Below, piece after piece: positions 49,160-59,565 of a stretch of DNA of 64,000 bases. Positions within the stretch are counted from its first letter, which is position 1; every line of letters begins with the position of its first letter. A program made the translations under genes and the position numbers. Location: positions 1-64,000 of the forward strand of contig JAFDWS010000006.1 of the NCBI GenBank assembly GCA_018268375.1, written 5' to 3'. A model generated the notes under the pieces. It was given only the letters and a program-made list of their open reading frames with translations, was not told where the DNA came from and ran no database searches. The stretch is from Armatimonadota bacterium (GTDB lineage: Bacteria > Armatimonadota > Fimbriimonadia > Fimbriimonadales > Fimbriimonadaceae).

Positions 49160-50937
49160 TGGGCTGGCTTCAAATCGCTCTCTACTTCGTCGTCTTGCTC
49201 CTTTGTGCCAAGCCGCTCGGTCTGTTCATGGCCAAGGTCTTGGAAGGACAACCCACGTGGCTCTCGCGTCTCCTCGGGCCATTGGAGCGGTTGATATATC
49301 GGCTCAGCGGTATCAAGCCGGACACCGAACAGAGCTGGAAGACATATGCAGTCGCGGCCATCCTGTTCAACCTGGTCGGGATGCTCGCCGTCTACGCGCT
49401 CCAGCGTGTCCAGGGTTGCCTGCCGCTGAATCCGGCCGGAATGGCCGGTGTCGCCCCAGACTCTTCGTTTAACACCGCGTCAAGTTTCGCGACTAACACC
49501 AACTGGCAAGGCTACGGCGGCGAGTCAACGATGAGTTACCTGACCCAGATGCTTGCGCTTGGAGTGCAGAACTTCGTCAGCGCCGCGACCGGGATCGCCG
49601 TCGTGGTCGCGCTCATCCGAGGAATTCGTGCCCGCGAGGCGAGCGCAATCGGAAACTTCTGGGCCGACCTGACTCGCTCGACCGTCTACATTCTCCTGCC
49701 CCTATCCCTGCTCCTCAGCATTGTCTTCGTGAGCCAAGGGATGGTGCAGACCTTCCAGCCCTTTGCGAAGGCGCAACTCGTCCAGGCGGCCAAAGACACA
49801 GACGGGAAGCCGGTCATCGAGCAGACCATCGCTCTCGGACCAGTTGCCTCTCAGGTCGCAATCAAGCAGTTGGGCACAAACGGCGGCGGGTTTTTCAACG
49901 TCAATTCGGCGCACCCGTTTGAGAACCCGACGCCTCTGACCAACTTCCTCTCCGTGCTGGCGATCCTCCTGATCCCGGCCGCGCTGTGCGTCACATTCGG
50001 TGAGATGGTCAAAGACCGCCGTCAGGGATGGGCAGTGCTTGCGGCCATGACGGCGCTCTTGCTCATATTCCTCGTCCCGTGCATCATGGCGGAGAAGTCA
50101 GGCAACCCGGCGTTCAAGAGCCTCGGTTTGGCGACGACCGCGAACTGGGAAGGCAAAGAGGCACGCTTGGGGATCGAGAACTCGGCGCTTTGGGCGACCA
50201 CGACGACTGCCGCCAGCAACGGCTCGGTCAACGCCATGCACGACTCTTTCACGCCGGTCGGCGGACTGATGCCGATGGTGCTGATGCAACTCGGTGAGGT
50301 CGTGTTCGGCGGCGTCGGATCGGGGCTTTACGGGATGCTGGTCTTCGCCATCGTCACCGTCTTTGTCGCGGGACTCATGGTCGGACGAACCCCTGAGTAC
50401 CTGGGCAAGAAGATCGAGGCTTTCGAGATGAAGATGGCCTCGCTGGTCATCTTGATCCCCTGTTGTCTGGTTCTCATCTGCACTGCCCTCGCGCTTGTTT
50501 GGCCAACTTCGCCTCCCCCCTCCGGGGAGGAGGGGCTAGGGGCGGGGGGCACAATCGTGAGCCAGGGTGTCAAGGGGATGGCCAACCCTGGCCCGCACGG
50601 ATTCAGTGAACTGCTCTACGCCTACTCCTCCATGGGGAACAACAACGGCTCGGCCTTCGCGGGTTTCTCGGCGAACGTGCCGTTCCACAACTTTCTCGGG
50701 GGCATCGCGATGTGGCTGTCGCGGTTCTGGCTGATGGTTCCCGTCCTGGCGATTGCCGGGTCGCTTGCCCGCAAGAAGGTCGTGCCAGCTGGACCAGGCA
50801 CGCTCCCGACGCACACGATGCTCTTTGTCGTGATGCTCTGCTCGGTGGTACTGATCGTAGCGGGTCTGACGTTCGTACCCGCTCTCGTGCTCGGGCCCGG
50901 AATCGAGCAGCTGCGGATGTCCGGAGGCAGACACTGA
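49159..50937 (+). CDS. kdpA: potassium-transporting ATPase subunit KdpA, with an in-frame insertion
   Basis: 592 residues, about ten membrane segments. Selectivity-filter-like loops are [22 protein letters not shown] near residue 110, [20 protein letters not shown] near 240, [20 protein letters not shown] near 375, and [18 protein letters not shown] near 500. KdpA takes K+ through its pore and passes it to KdpB. Residues about 449-470 ([20 protein letters not shown]) interrupt the usual short link before NPGPHGFSE; they come from a C-rich then G-rich palindromic stretch at about 50511-50550. Confidence 0.95.
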   Translation: MGWLQIALYFVVLLLCAKPLGLFMAKVLEGQPTWLSRLLGPLERLIYRLSGIKPDTEQSWKTYAVAAILFNLVGMLAVYALQRVQGCLPLNPAGMAGVAPDSSFNTASSFATNTNWQGYGGESTMSYLTQMLALGVQNFVSAATGIAVVVALIRGIRAREASAIGNFWADLTRSTVYILLPLSLLLSIVFVSQGMVQTFQPFAKAQLVQAAKDTDGKPVIEQTIALGPVASQVAIKQLGTNGGGFFNVNSAHPFENPTPLTNFLSVLAILLIPAALCVTFGEMVKDRRQGWAVLAAMTALLLIFLVPCIMAEKSGNPAFKSLGLATTANWEGKEARLGIENSALWATTTTAASNGSVNAMHDSFTPVGGLMPMVLMQLGEVVFGGVGSGLYGMLVFAIVTVFVAGLMVGRTPEYLGKKIEAFEMKMASLVILIPCCLVLICTALALVWPTSPPPSGEEGLGAGGTIVSQGVKGMANPGPHGFSELLYAYSSMGNNNGSAFAGFSANVPFHNFLGGIAMWLSRFWLMVPVLAIAGSLARKKVVPAGPGTLPTHTMLFVVMLCSVVLIVAGLTFVPALVLGPGIEQLRMSGGRH

Positions 50938-53000
50938 TGGCTACAGAACCTCGAACTGCCCTTGAGAAGGGTCTCGTCTTGCGCGCGATCGTGGACTCGT
51001 TCCGCAAACTCGACCCTCGCCTCCAAGTGCGCAACCCCGTCATGTTCGTCGTGTTCGTCGGCTCAGTCCTGACGACGGTTCTTTGGTTCCAGGCGCTGGC
51101 GGGGCATGGTGAAGCGTCGCAAGGCTTCATCCTCTGGATCGCGCTGTGGTTGTGGTTCACGGTGCTCTTCGCCAACTTCGCTGAAGCCATGGCCGAAGGT
51201 CGGGGCAAGGCGCAAGCCGATGCGCTAAAGGCTGCAAAGCGAGACGTGCCCGCCAAGAAGCTTGGTCGGGCTGACTCCTATGACCGAGCAAGGGCCGAAA
51301 CCGTTTCCGCCTCATCGTTGCGGAAGGACGATGTCGTCCTCGTCGAAGCAGGCGAGTTCATCCCCGGCGACGGGGACGTGATCGAAGGTGTCGCAACGGT
51401 CGACGAAAGCGCGATCACGGGCGAATCGGCTCCGGTGATCCGCGAGTCTGGGGGCGACAGGAGCGCGGTGACGGGCGGGACGCGCGTCCTCAGCGACTGG
51501 ATCGTCGTGCGGATCTCTGCCAACCCTGGCGAGAGTTTCCTCGACCGAATGATCTCAATGGTGGAGGGCGCGAAGCGACAGAAGACCCCCAACGAGATCG
51601 CACTGAACATCTTGCTCGCGGCGATGACGATCATCTTTCTCCTCGCCTGCGCGACCCTCTTGCCGTTCTCGCTTTACGCAGTCCAAAGCGAGGGCAAGGG
51701 CTCGCCGATCACGGTCACCGTCCTTGTCGCGCTGCTTGTGTGCCTCATCCCGACCACCATCGGCGGTCTCCTGAGCGCCATCGGGATCGCGGGCATGGAT
51801 CGGCTGTTGCGCAAGAACGTCATCGCGACGAGCGGTCGGGCGGTCGAGGCGGCCGGCGACGTGGACGTTCTGCTCCTCGACAAGACGGGCACGATCACGC
51901 TCGGCAACCGCCAGGCCGTCGAGTTCTTCCCGGCACCCGGGGTCGCCATCGAGGAATTGGCCGACAAAGCCCAGCTTTCCAGCCTTGCAGACGAGACCCC
52001 CGAGGGCCGGAGCATCGTCGTCCTGGCGAAGGAGAAGTATGGGCTCCGGGGGCGGGATGTCGGCGGCGAACACTTCGTGCCGTTCACGGCTCAGACCCGG
52101 ATGTCGGGCGTGGACATCGACGGCACGAGCCTTCGAAAGGGGGCCCAGGACGCAGTCAGGAGATGGGTCGAAGGGCAGGGCGGAGTCTTTCCGACCGAGG
52201 TCCAAGCGAAGGTGGACGAGATCGGTAAGGCGGGCGGAACGCCATTGGTCGTCGCCGAGAACGGCATGGTGCTCGGAACGATCTACCTCAAGGACATCGT
52301 CAAGGGCGGCATCAAGGAGCGCTTCGCCGAACTACGCAAAATGGGGATCAAAACCGTGATGATCACGGGCGACAACCCGATGACAGCTGCGGCTATCGCG
52401 GCTGAGTCGGGAGTGGACGACTTCCTCGCCGAAGCAACACCCGAGGCCAAGCTCAAGCTCATCCGCGAGTACCAACAAGGAGGGCGGCTCGTCGCCATGA
52501 CGGGAGACGGCACGAACGACGCGCCTGCTCTCGCCCAAGCAGACGTTGCGGTCGCTATGAACACGGGCACTCAGGCGGCAAAGGAGGCGGGCAACATGGT
52601 CGACCTGGAGAGTAACCCGACCAAGTTGATCGAAGTGGTCGAGACGGGCAAGCAGCTCCTGATGACGCGCGGTGCCTTGACGACCTTTAGCATCGCGAAC
52701 GACGTCGCTAAGTACTTCGCGATCCTGCCCGCCGCGTTCGTCGTGACCTACCCCGAGCTTGAGGCCCTGAACGTGATGCACCTGAAGACGCCCGAGAGCG
52801 CGATTCTCAGCGCTGTGATCTTCAACGCCTTGGTCATCGTCGCCCTCATCCCGCTGGCGCTGCGCGGCGTTCCCTATCGGCCAATCGGGGCGGACGCGGT
52901 GCTCAAGCGAAATCTCTGGATTTACGGTGTCGGCGGCCTGGTCGTCCCGTTTGTCGGCATCAAATTGATCGACCTAGTGATCGGAGCCTTCTTTAGATGA
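50937..53000 (+). CDS. kdpB: potassium-transporting ATPase ATP-binding subunit KdpB
   Basis: 687 residues from the ATG at 50937 that overlaps the kdpA stop. P-type ATPase marks: TGES (161-164, actuator), [20 protein letters not shown] in the membrane, [15 protein letters not shown] with phosphorylated Asp315, and [20 protein letters not shown] in the hinge. It hydrolyses ATP to drive K+ uptake through KdpA. Its stop overlaps kdpC. Confidence 0.97.
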   Translation: MATEPRTALEKGLVLRAIVDSFRKLDPRLQVRNPVMFVVFVGSVLTTVLWFQALAGHGEASQGFILWIALWLWFTVLFANFAEAMAEGRGKAQADALKAAKRDVPAKKLGRADSYDRARAETVSASSLRKDDVVLVEAGEFIPGDGDVIEGVATVDESAITGESAPVIRESGGDRSAVTGGTRVLSDWIVVRISANPGESFLDRMISMVEGAKRQKTPNEIALNILLAAMTIIFLLACATLLPFSLYAVQSEGKGSPITVTVLVALLVCLIPTTIGGLLSAIGIAGMDRLLRKNVIATSGRAVEAAGDVDVLLLDKTGTITLGNRQAVEFFPAPGVAIEELADKAQLSSLADETPEGRSIVVLAKEKYGLRGRDVGGEHFVPFTAQTRMSGVDIDGTSLRKGAQDAVRRWVEGQGGVFPTEVQAKVDEIGKAGGTPLVVAENGMVLGTIYLKDIVKGGIKERFAELRKMGIKTVMITGDNPMTAAAIAAESGVDDFLAEATPEAKLKLIREYQQGGRLVAMTGDGTNDAPALAQADVAVAMNTGTQAAKEAGNMVDLESNPTKLIEVVETGKQLLMTRGALTTFSIANDVAKYFAILPAAFVVTYPELEALNVMHLKTPESAILSAVIFNALVIVALIPLALRGVPYRPIGADAVLKRNLWIYGVGGLVVPFVGIKLIDLVIGAFFR

Positions 53001-53596
53001 GAGAACTAGCTACTGCAGTCCGTATCTTTGTCGTCCTCACGATCTTGACGGGCGTCCTCTACCCGTTGGTGGTCACTGGGATTGCCCAAGTCGCCTTCAA
53101 GGAGAAAGCGAACGGGTCGCTCATCCAGCGCCGTGGCCAAGTCGTTGGCTCAAGGCTCATCGGCCAGCCCTTCGACGACCCGAGGTACTTCTGGAGCCGG
53201 CCCTCCGCGACCGCTCCATTTCCCTACAATGCGGCCGCATCGAGCGGGTCGAACCTCGGCCCGACCAACCCCGCGCTGATCGGAGAGATGGGCTCGGATG
53301 GCAAGCCGATTTCCGGCGCGATCGCTGACCGGGTCGCCGCTTTGAAGGCGGCGGGATCGGACGACGGTCCCGTACCCACAGATCTCGTCACTGCGTCTGC
53401 GAGCGGACTCGATCCGAACATCAGTCCGGAAGCGGCCGAGTTCCAGGTTGCCCGTGTAGCGAAGGTTCGGGGACTGACCACCGAGCGTGTTCGTGAACTG
53501 GTGAAGGCGCACACATCGGAACGCCAAATCGGGCTCTTTGGCGAGCCCGTCGTCAATGTCCTAGAACTCAACCTCGCCCTGGACGGTTCGAAGTGA
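52997..53596 (+). CDS. kdpC: potassium-transporting ATPase subunit KdpC
   Basis: 199 residues: one N-terminal helix ([20 protein letters not shown]), then the soluble KdpC domain with [60 protein letters not shown] and [16 protein letters not shown]. It supports ATP binding by KdpB. It is coupled to kdpB by ATGA and to the porin gene by GTGA. Confidence 0.95.
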   Translation: MRELATAVRIFVVLTILTGVLYPLVVTGIAQVAFKEKANGSLIQRRGQVVGSRLIGQPFDDPRYFWSRPSATAPFPYNAAASSGSNLGPTNPALIGEMGSDGKPISGAIADRVAALKAAGSDDGPVPTDLVTASASGLDPNISPEAAEFQVARVAKVRGLTTERVRELVKAHTSERQIGLFGEPVVNVLELNLALDGSK

Positions 53597-54696
53597 GGGC
53601 GGTCGTTACTGCCGGAGCTCTGGCACTAGTCGCGATGGCATCGGCGCAACAATTGGACTGGAAACTCAACGGATACCTTGACGGCTACTACCAGTACGAC
53701 TTTGGCCAACCGGCTTCGGGAGACAATGTCAATGGCCGAGGCTTCGACATTGCACAGAACAGGTTCCGACTCGCCAACATCGAACTTGACGTCGCCAAAC
53801 TGCCGACGACCAAGAACCCTTGGGGTCTCACGCTCCAAATCTATGGCGGCAAGAACGCCGATCTGATCCACGTGGCCGAGCCGGGCGGTAGCGACAAGTA
53901 CAAGTTCGTCCGCCAAGCCTACGTCAGTTTCGCTCCAGCGGGCAGCACAAACTCACTCCAGTTCGATCTAGGTATGTTCGACACCTGGATCGGCTATGAG
54001 GGCGTGGACACGCGCCTCCAAGACCAGTACGGCCGCTCGTTCAACTGGACGTACTCCGAGCCGACCTACGAGACCGGTCTTCGGCTCACAGGCAGGCTCA
54101 GCGACAAACTGAGTGGCGGGCTTTACGTGGTTCGAGGGTGGAACGAGGTCGAGGACGGCAACGGCAGCCCGTCTCTCGGGGCCACCTTGACGTATGCGCT
54201 CGACGCGAAGACCACTGTCACCCTGCAGAACCACTACGGCGACGAAGGATCGGACCGAGCGAACGATGTCGGCCTATCCGGGGGGATCGGGTTCTCGAAG
54301 GCGGGTCTTGCAAGAGTCCACCTTCTCGACCTGATCATCTCTCATCAACTGGCGAGCAACACCAAGATCGCCCTCAACATCGACCACGCGACCGCAGTCG
54401 GTCCGGCCAACGACGGCCAATGGAACGGCGAAGTGCTGTACCTCAAGCACCAGATCAACCAGAAGGAGTCAGGGGGGCTGAGACTGGAGAGGTTCGAGGA
54501 CAAGGACGGCTTGCGGGCGGGACTCCCAATCCAGCTGTACTCCATCACGGCAGGATACGACCGGGCAGTCACCGAGCATGCGACCCTCCGCCTAGAACTG
54601 CGACGGGATTTCGCGAGCCAAGACTTCTTCAACTCGGATCAAGGGCTGAGCCAAAGCCGCACGACCCTCGCAATGGCGGCCGTTTTGAAGTTCTGA
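53593..54696 (+). CDS. outer-membrane beta-barrel porin of the kdp operon
   Basis: 367 residues from a GTG that overlaps the kdpC stop. Signal peptide [11 protein letters not shown], then a barrel of the putative porin-2 (BBP2/OmpL-like) type: [80 protein letters not shown], and a terminal [14 protein letters not shown] strand ending in Phe. It shares the operon with kdpABC, so it probably lets K+ or its counter-ion cross the outer membrane when potassium is scarce. Confidence 0.85.
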   Translation: MRAVVTAGALALVAMASAQQLDWKLNGYLDGYYQYDFGQPASGDNVNGRGFDIAQNRFRLANIELDVAKLPTTKNPWGLTLQIYGGKNADLIHVAEPGGSDKYKFVRQAYVSFAPAGSTNSLQFDLGMFDTWIGYEGVDTRLQDQYGRSFNWTYSEPTYETGLRLTGRLSDKLSGGLYVVRGWNEVEDGNGSPSLGATLTYALDAKTTVTLQNHYGDEGSDRANDVGLSGGIGFSKAGLARVHLLDLIISHQLASNTKIALNIDHATAVGPANDGQWNGEVLYLKHQINQKESGGLRLERFEDKDGLRAGLPIQLYSITAGYDRAVTEHATLRLELRRDFASQDFFNSDQGLSQSRTTLAMAAVLKF

Positions 54697-54703
54697 CGAA
54701 AGC

Positions 54704-55138
54704 ATGGCTAATACTCTCGACCCAATCTGTGTTGCTATCTTCCCCCGGTTCTCGGAAGCGACCGGTGTCGTGTCTGAAATGCTGCGTGGTTGGACGTTGG
54801 AGGTGTTCGCTGTCGCTTTGGCCGGGAGCGAGGAACAGGCCAAGGCGTTCCGGTCATCCTGGCCCGACGAAAACGCGAAACCACTCCTTCTTCTCCAGGG
54901 TAAGGACGGTGAGTTGATGGCCACCGGTGTCGCTGCTATATCTGAGATCGTGTCCCGTCGGCCCTCGCGTCCGTTGGCCGTCTTCGTCGTAGACGGGCCC
55001 GAGGTCAGTGGATTCAAGGAGCAGCAACGAGCCGCCTGGAACCGAGACTTCTCCCGAGAGATCGCCGCGGCTGTTCTCGACGTTCAGGTGTTCGAATACA
55101 ACACGACTTGGGCGACCTCTCCCCCTCGTGTCCGCTAG
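54704..55138 (+). CDS. hypothetical protein of the kdp operon
   Basis: 144 residues, seven bases after the porin stop. No signal peptide. The content is alpha/beta (ICVAIFPRFSEATGVVSEML, KPLLLLQGKDGELMATGVAA, RPLAVFVVDGPEVSGFKEQQ). It has no close family known to me. Its place between the porin and kdpD suggests a link to potassium sensing. Confidence 0.6.
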   Translation: MANTLDPICVAIFPRFSEATGVVSEMLRGWTLEVFAVALAGSEEQAKAFRSSWPDENAKPLLLLQGKDGELMATGVAAISEIVSRRPSRPLAVFVVDGPEVSGFKEQQRAAWNRDFSREIAAAVLDVQVFEYNTTWATSPPRVR

Positions 55139-55160
55139 TGCCCACAATGAGAAGAGAGAT

Positions 55161-57794
55161 GTGACCGAGCCTCAGCAAGCCGTCAGCGATATCCCGAAAG
55201 AAGCCTTCAAGAAACGAGGGCGACTCAAGGTGTACCTCGGCATGGCTGCTGGGGTCGGCAAGACGTACTCGATGTTGTCTGACGCGCGTGCCGATGTCTC
55301 CCGTGGATTGGACGTCGTAATCGGCTACCTCGAAGCTCACGGACGGAGTGAGACCGAAGAGCTTGCAGAGGGCGTCGAACGACTCCCGCTCCGCGAAGCA
55401 GACCACAGGGGGATCGTCGTCCGCGAGTTCGACCTTGACGCGGCCCTATCGAGACGGCCGGCAATTCTACTCGTGGACGAACTCGCCCACACGAACGTTC
55501 CGGGCGGACGGCACATCAAGCGATGGCAAGACCTTGTCGAGCTCCTCGAGGCAGGGATAGACGTTCGCACGACGGTCAACATCCAACACGTCGAGAGTCT
55601 AAGGGATGTTGTTGCCCAGATTACGACCGTCTCCGTTCAGGAGACTGTCCCCGACTCCTTCTTCGATCTCGCCGATGAGATCGAACTCGTCGACCTTCCG
55701 CCAGAGGAACTGCACAAAAGGCTGAAGGAGGGCAAGGTCTATATCCCCGAGAAGGTCGACCAAGCTCTGGCCGGCTTCTTCAAAAAGAGCAACCTCTTGG
55801 CCTTGCGCGAGCTCGCGCTGCGTCACACCGCGGAACGGGTCGACGAGGAGATGAGGCAGTCGAGGACGTTGCTCGACGTCCGCGAGCCTTGGCACGCCAA
55901 AGAACGGATCCTCGTCTGCCTCGCACCGAACCGCATGGCGCCTAGAGTGGTCAGGGCGGCCAAGAGACTTGCGACCAACCTCCACTCAGACCTGGTCGCG
56001 GTCTCGGTCGAGAGTCCGCGCCAGAGCGGCGTCTCCGAACGCGCTCGGGCTCAACTTGAGTCAGCGATCGCGCTCGCCGAGAGCCTTGGCGCAACGACAG
56101 TCTCGCTCTCGGGAGAGGACATCGTCGCAGAGGTCTTGCGGTACGCCCAAGCGGAGAATGTCACGACCATCGTCGTCGGAAAACCGGTTCGCAAGCGTTG
56201 GCGGGAGATCGTCTTCGGCTCGGTCGTTGACTCGCTGATCCGGGCAAGTGGCGAGATCGACATATTGGTCATCACGGGCGCAGAGGAGCATGGCACCGAC
56301 CTGCTTGTCAGGCGCAAACCCGAGCCCGCAAGTTGGACGAGCTATGCAGTCACACTGGCCATTGTCGCAGTTGCGACGGGGATCGGGTTTCTCATGGTCG
56401 ATCGGTTTGACCTCGCGAACATCGTGATGGTCTATCTCTTGGGCGTGGCGTATGTGTCCGTTCGCCACGGTAGGCGCGAGTCGTTGATCGCCACCGTGCT
56501 CAGCGTAGCCTTGTTCGATCTTTGCTTTGTCAAGCCGCGCGGCACTTTTGCCGTGAGCGACGCGCAGTACCTCGTGACGTTTGCGATCATGCTCGTCGTC
56601 GCACTGCTGATCAGTACGCTCACGTTCCGACTGAAGGAACAGTCACAGGCCTCTTCTAAACGAGAGCGGGAGACGGCAGCGCTGTACGAACTCAGCAGAC
56701 AACTTGCATCATCGAGAAAGCGGGATGACATGGCCGTTCTTTCGGCCCGCAAAGCAGCTGAGATCGCCGGGGGCGACGCGGCCGTGTTCGTTCAGAACGA
56801 CGCGGGCACTCCTGCTTTGTTGGCGCCATCGAGGTCGGGCTTTGAGTCGTCACCCAATGAAGCCGCGGTCGTCCAATGGGTCTTCGACAACGGCCGGCCG
56901 GCCGGGCGGGGAACAGACACACTCGCGGGAGCAACCGGCATGTACATGCCTTTGCAAGGCTCGACGTCGTGCGTCGGCGTGCTTGCGTTGGGACTTGGGC
57001 ATAGCGGCTCGCTCGATTCAGGGGGGAGGCACATGATCGAGGCGGTGGCAAACCAACTCGCCCTTGCCCTAGACCGCACGCAGCACGCCAAGGAGTCGCA
57101 CGAAGCGAGCCTCCGGGTCGAGCGGGAAAAGCTGCGGAGCAGTCTCCTCAGTAGCGTTTCGCACGACCTGCGGACACCGTTGGCCTCGATCGAAGGTGCG
57201 GCGAGTGGGCTCGCTCAGCTCGATGAACTGAGTCCCCGCGGGCGCGATCTCGCTTCGACCGTGGTCGAGGAGTCCGAGCGGATGGCGAAGCTTGTCCGCA
57301 ATCTCCTCGACATGACCCGCTTCGAAGGCGGAGGGGTCGAGCTTAATCTTGACTGGCAGTCCGTCGAGGAGCTCGTAGGGTCGGCGCTACTGCGAACAGA
57401 CAAGCTGTTCGACAAACCCGTCAGAATCGAGATTCCGCCCCGACTTCCACTTCTCGAGTTGGACGGGGTCTTGGTCGAGCAAGTCTTCGTCAATTTGTTG
57501 GAGAACGCTGCCCGTCATGCTGGGCGTGACGCCCAAGTGACGATCACGGCGGCCACCTGCGAAGATGGTCTTGAGGTCAAGCTGAGCGACAATGGGCCCG
57601 GCTTGCCTGCCGATGAACTGGACGTCTTGTTCGAGAAGTTCCAGAAACGTAGCGGAACCGGCTTTGGGCTTGGACTCGCGATCTGTCGCGCTGTGATGGT
57701 TGCTCATGGGGGATCGATCTGGGCGCGAAACCGCACCGGAGGTGGAGCCGAGTTCGTGCTTCATTTTCGTGTAGAGAAGGAGGCTCGGACATGA
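55161..57794 (+). CDS. kdpD: osmosensitive K+ channel sensor histidine kinase KdpD
   Basis: 877 residues from the GTG at 55161, with AGAGAG just upstream; the frame is open further back without a better start. The N-terminal KdpD domain has Walker A GMAAGVGKT (27-35) and DELAHTNVPGGRHIKRWQDV-like core. A USP domain follows (RILVCLAPNRMAPRVVRAAK), then four DUF4118 helices, a GAF domain, HisKA with SSVSHDLRTPLASIEG (His668), and an HATPase (VFVNLLENAARHA, KLSDNGPGLP). It reads potassium and turgor and phosphorylates KdpE. The stop overlaps kdpE. Confidence 0.95.
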   Translation: MTEPQQAVSDIPKEAFKKRGRLKVYLGMAAGVGKTYSMLSDARADVSRGLDVVIGYLEAHGRSETEELAEGVERLPLREADHRGIVVREFDLDAALSRRPAILLVDELAHTNVPGGRHIKRWQDLVELLEAGIDVRTTVNIQHVESLRDVVAQITTVSVQETVPDSFFDLADEIELVDLPPEELHKRLKEGKVYIPEKVDQALAGFFKKSNLLALRELALRHTAERVDEEMRQSRTLLDVREPWHAKERILVCLAPNRMAPRVVRAAKRLATNLHSDLVAVSVESPRQSGVSERARAQLESAIALAESLGATTVSLSGEDIVAEVLRYAQAENVTTIVVGKPVRKRWREIVFGSVVDSLIRASGEIDILVITGAEEHGTDLLVRRKPEPASWTSYAVTLAIVAVATGIGFLMVDRFDLANIVMVYLLGVAYVSVRHGRRESLIATVLSVALFDLCFVKPRGTFAVSDAQYLVTFAIMLVVALLISTLTFRLKEQSQASSKRERETAALYELSRQLASSRKRDDMAVLSARKAAEIAGGDAAVFVQNDAGTPALLAPSRSGFESSPNEAAVVQWVFDNGRPAGRGTDTLAGATGMYMPLQGSTSCVGVLALGLGHSGSLDSGGRHMIEAVANQLALALDRTQHAKESHEASLRVEREKLRSSLLSSVSHDLRTPLASIEGAASGLAQLDELSPRGRDLASTVVEESERMAKLVRNLLDMTRFEGGGVELNLDWQSVEELVGSALLRTDKLFDKPVRIEIPPRLPLLELDGVLVEQVFVNLLENAARHAGRDAQVTITAATCEDGLEVKLSDNGPGLPADELDVLFEKFQKRSGTGFGLGLAICRAVMVAHGGSIWARNRTGGGAEFVLHFRVEKEART

Positions 57795-58483
57795 GTGACC
57801 CGATCAAGATTGTCGTGATTGAGGACGAAGTTCCGATCCGCAGGTTCCTTCGGTCGAGCCTCGCACCCGAGGATGCAGTGTTTTTTGAAGAGGGCGAAGG
57901 CGAGCCCGGGATTCGGCTCGTGGCCCAGAAGAACCCAGACATCGTCCTCCTCGATCTTGGCCTGCCCGATATAGACGGACTTGAGGTCGTAAGACGGTTG
58001 CGTGAATGGACGGCTGTACCGGTCATCATCCTTTCGGCCCGGGGCCAAGAGCAGGACAAGATTGCGGCGCTCGACGCTGGCGCGGACGACTATCTGACAA
58101 AGCCGTTCTCGGTCGGAGAGTTGATGGCCCGCATACGCGTCGCACTGCGGCACTCCAAACAGGGCCAACCGGTCAGTGAGCCTCGCTTCGAGTCAGGGGG
58201 ACTCGTCGTTGACTTCGAGCGGCACCTTGTGACACTTGATGGTGATGAGGTTCGGCTGACCCCAATCGAGTTCAAGCTGGTGGCCGAGCTGGCGCGTCAT
58301 GCGGGCAAAGTGCTGACGCATACCCACCTGCTACGAGCCGTGTGGGGCCCTGCCTTTGAGGACGCGACTCACACCCTCCGTGTCCACATGGGTTCGATCC
58401 GGCAGAAGATCGAACCCGAGCCTTCACGGCCGAAATTCATCCGGACGGAGACTGGCGTGGGCTATCGGATGTTGAGCGAATAA
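57791..58483 (+). CDS. kdpE: response regulator KdpE
   Basis: 230 residues. The receiver has the acidic pair (VVIEDEVPIRRFL), phospho-acceptor Asp55 (IVLLDLGLPD), and YLTKPFSVGELMARI with the conserved Lys. The OmpR-type winged helix follows (LTPIEFKLVAELARHAGKVL, then VHMGSIRQKIEPEPSRPKFI). It should activate the kdp operon. The ATGA overlap couples it to kdpD. Confidence 0.95.
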   Translation: MSDPIKIVVIEDEVPIRRFLRSSLAPEDAVFFEEGEGEPGIRLVAQKNPDIVLLDLGLPDIDGLEVVRRLREWTAVPVIILSARGQEQDKIAALDAGADDYLTKPFSVGELMARIRVALRHSKQGQPVSEPRFESGGLVVDFERHLVTLDGDEVRLTPIEFKLVAELARHAGKVLTHTHLLRAVWGPAFEDATHTLRVHMGSIRQKIEPEPSRPKFIRTETGVGYRMLSE

Positions 58484-58530
58484 GCCTCTCTTGGCATGAG
58501 TCCTTTCCGTTTTCTGGGCTACAAAGCGTC

Positions 58531-58558
58531 AAAAAGCCAGGTTCAATTGAACCTGGCT
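58531..58558 (-). terminator. rho-independent terminator of tRNA-Leu
   Basis: A perfect palindrome with 12-base arms, AGCCAGGTTCAA/TTGAACCTGGCT (58535-58558), folds as a hairpin with a tight tip and is followed on the minus strand by TTTTT. It lies eight bases past the tRNA 3' end. Confidence 0.85.
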
Positions 58559-58566
58559 GAACTTCG

Positions 58567-58652
58567 TGGTGCGCGGGAAAGGACTCGAACCTTCACGCTT
58601 TGTGGGCGCTACCACCTCAAGGTAGTGTGTCTACCAATTCCACCACCCGCGC
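58567..58652 (-). tRNA. tRNA-Leu(GAG)
   Basis: 86 nt on the minus strand with encoded CCA. Acceptor GCGCGGG/CCCGCGC, anticodon loop TTGAGGT between CTACC and GGTAG (anticodon GAG), a long variable arm (type II), and T loop GGTTCGAGTCC. A terminator follows directly. Confidence 0.95.
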
Positions 58653-58745
58653 AGGAAGCGACATTATACCGCTCGCCTGGGAACCGTGCCTGACGGCCCA
58701 TCATTAGGGGTCACTAAGAATTGGCACTCGCTGTCGAGCGGATGG

Positions 58746-58751
58746 TAGCTT
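58746..58751 (+). promoter_or_regulatory. candidate leaderless -10 (TAGCTT) for the DUF347 gene
   Basis: TAGCTT seven bases before the ATG at 58759. A GAGG also lies in the interval, so a normal ribosome site is not ruled out. Confidence 0.3.
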
Positions 58752-58758
58752 GAGGCGA

Positions 58759-59565
58759 ATGGGTGGAAATGAAGCGCACGGGGCCCTGGCTGGCAAGGTC
58801 GCCAAGGTCACCTTCGCGTTCTGGATCATCAAGATCATCGCGACCACTCTCGGCGAAACTGGCGGCGACGCTCTTTCGATGCCTCCGATAGAGCTCGGCT
58901 ACCTTGTTGCCACCGCTATCTTTCTCGGCTTTTTCCTGGTCACGGTAGTCGCCCAGGTCTTTGCGAAGCGATACCACCCCTTCCTGTTCTGGGCCGTCAT
59001 CGTGGCCACGACGACCTTGGGCACGACCACTGCCGACTGGCTCACCAGAGACCTCGAATTCTTTGGCACCGAGGGCCCCTACTATGGGGCCACTGCCCTC
59101 GTGCTCTTCGCGAGCTTAATGGTGGTTCTCGTCCTATGGCGGGTCACGACGGGATCCATTTCGGTAAGCCGGATCACCAGCAAGAAGGCGGAAGGGTTCT
59201 ACTGGGCAGCGATCTTGGTCTCCAACACTCTCGGCACTGCGCTCGGAGATTGGGTGGCCGACACGCAGGGCATCGGCTTTGCGGGTGGAGCGATGCTTTT
59301 CGGGGCAGCCTTGCTCGTCATCGGTGCACTCGCTTTGTTCACCAAGATTTCGCGACCAATCTTGTTTTGGGCGGCATTCATTCTAACCCGCCCGCTCGGT
59401 GCCACCCTTGGCGACATTCTGACGAAGCCTCTGGACCACGGGGGCTTGAACCTGAGCCGCGTGACCTCGTCGATCGTCATAGCGGTCGTCATGATCCCGC
59501 TGATCGCGCTCTTCTCTCGGAGTGCGGAGGGATCAGAGGGAACGGAAGGAAGCGAGAACGCCTGA
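58759..59565 (+). CDS. DUF347 (COG4705) membrane protein
   Basis: 268 residues from the ATG at 58759, eight or so membrane segments. Four copies of the DUF347 repeat are visible: IATTLGETGGDAL, TTTLGTTTADWLT, NTLGTALGDWVA and TRPLGATLGDILT, each in a helix-turn. The family is a membrane-anchored protein of unknown role, widespread beside metal or cation genes. Its 3' end overlaps mtnC by 33 bp, convergent. Confidence 0.85.
   Translation: MGGNEAHGALAGKVAKVTFAFWIIKIIATTLGETGGDALSMPPIELGYLVATAIFLGFFLVTVVAQVFAKRYHPFLFWAVIVATTTLGTTTADWLTRDLEFFGTEGPYYGATALVLFASLMVVLVLWRVTTGSISVSRITSKKAEGFYWAAILVSNTLGTALGDWVADTQGIGFAGGAMLFGAALLVIGALALFTKISRPILFWAAFILTRPLGATLGDILTKPLDHGGLNLSRVTSSIVIAVVMIPLIALFSRSAEGSEGTEGSENA

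Noticed and set aside
55008..55160. Longer N-terminus for KdpD
   Set aside because: It would overlap the preceding gene in another frame, and the KdpD domain begins soon after the GTG at 55161 with AGAGAG before it.
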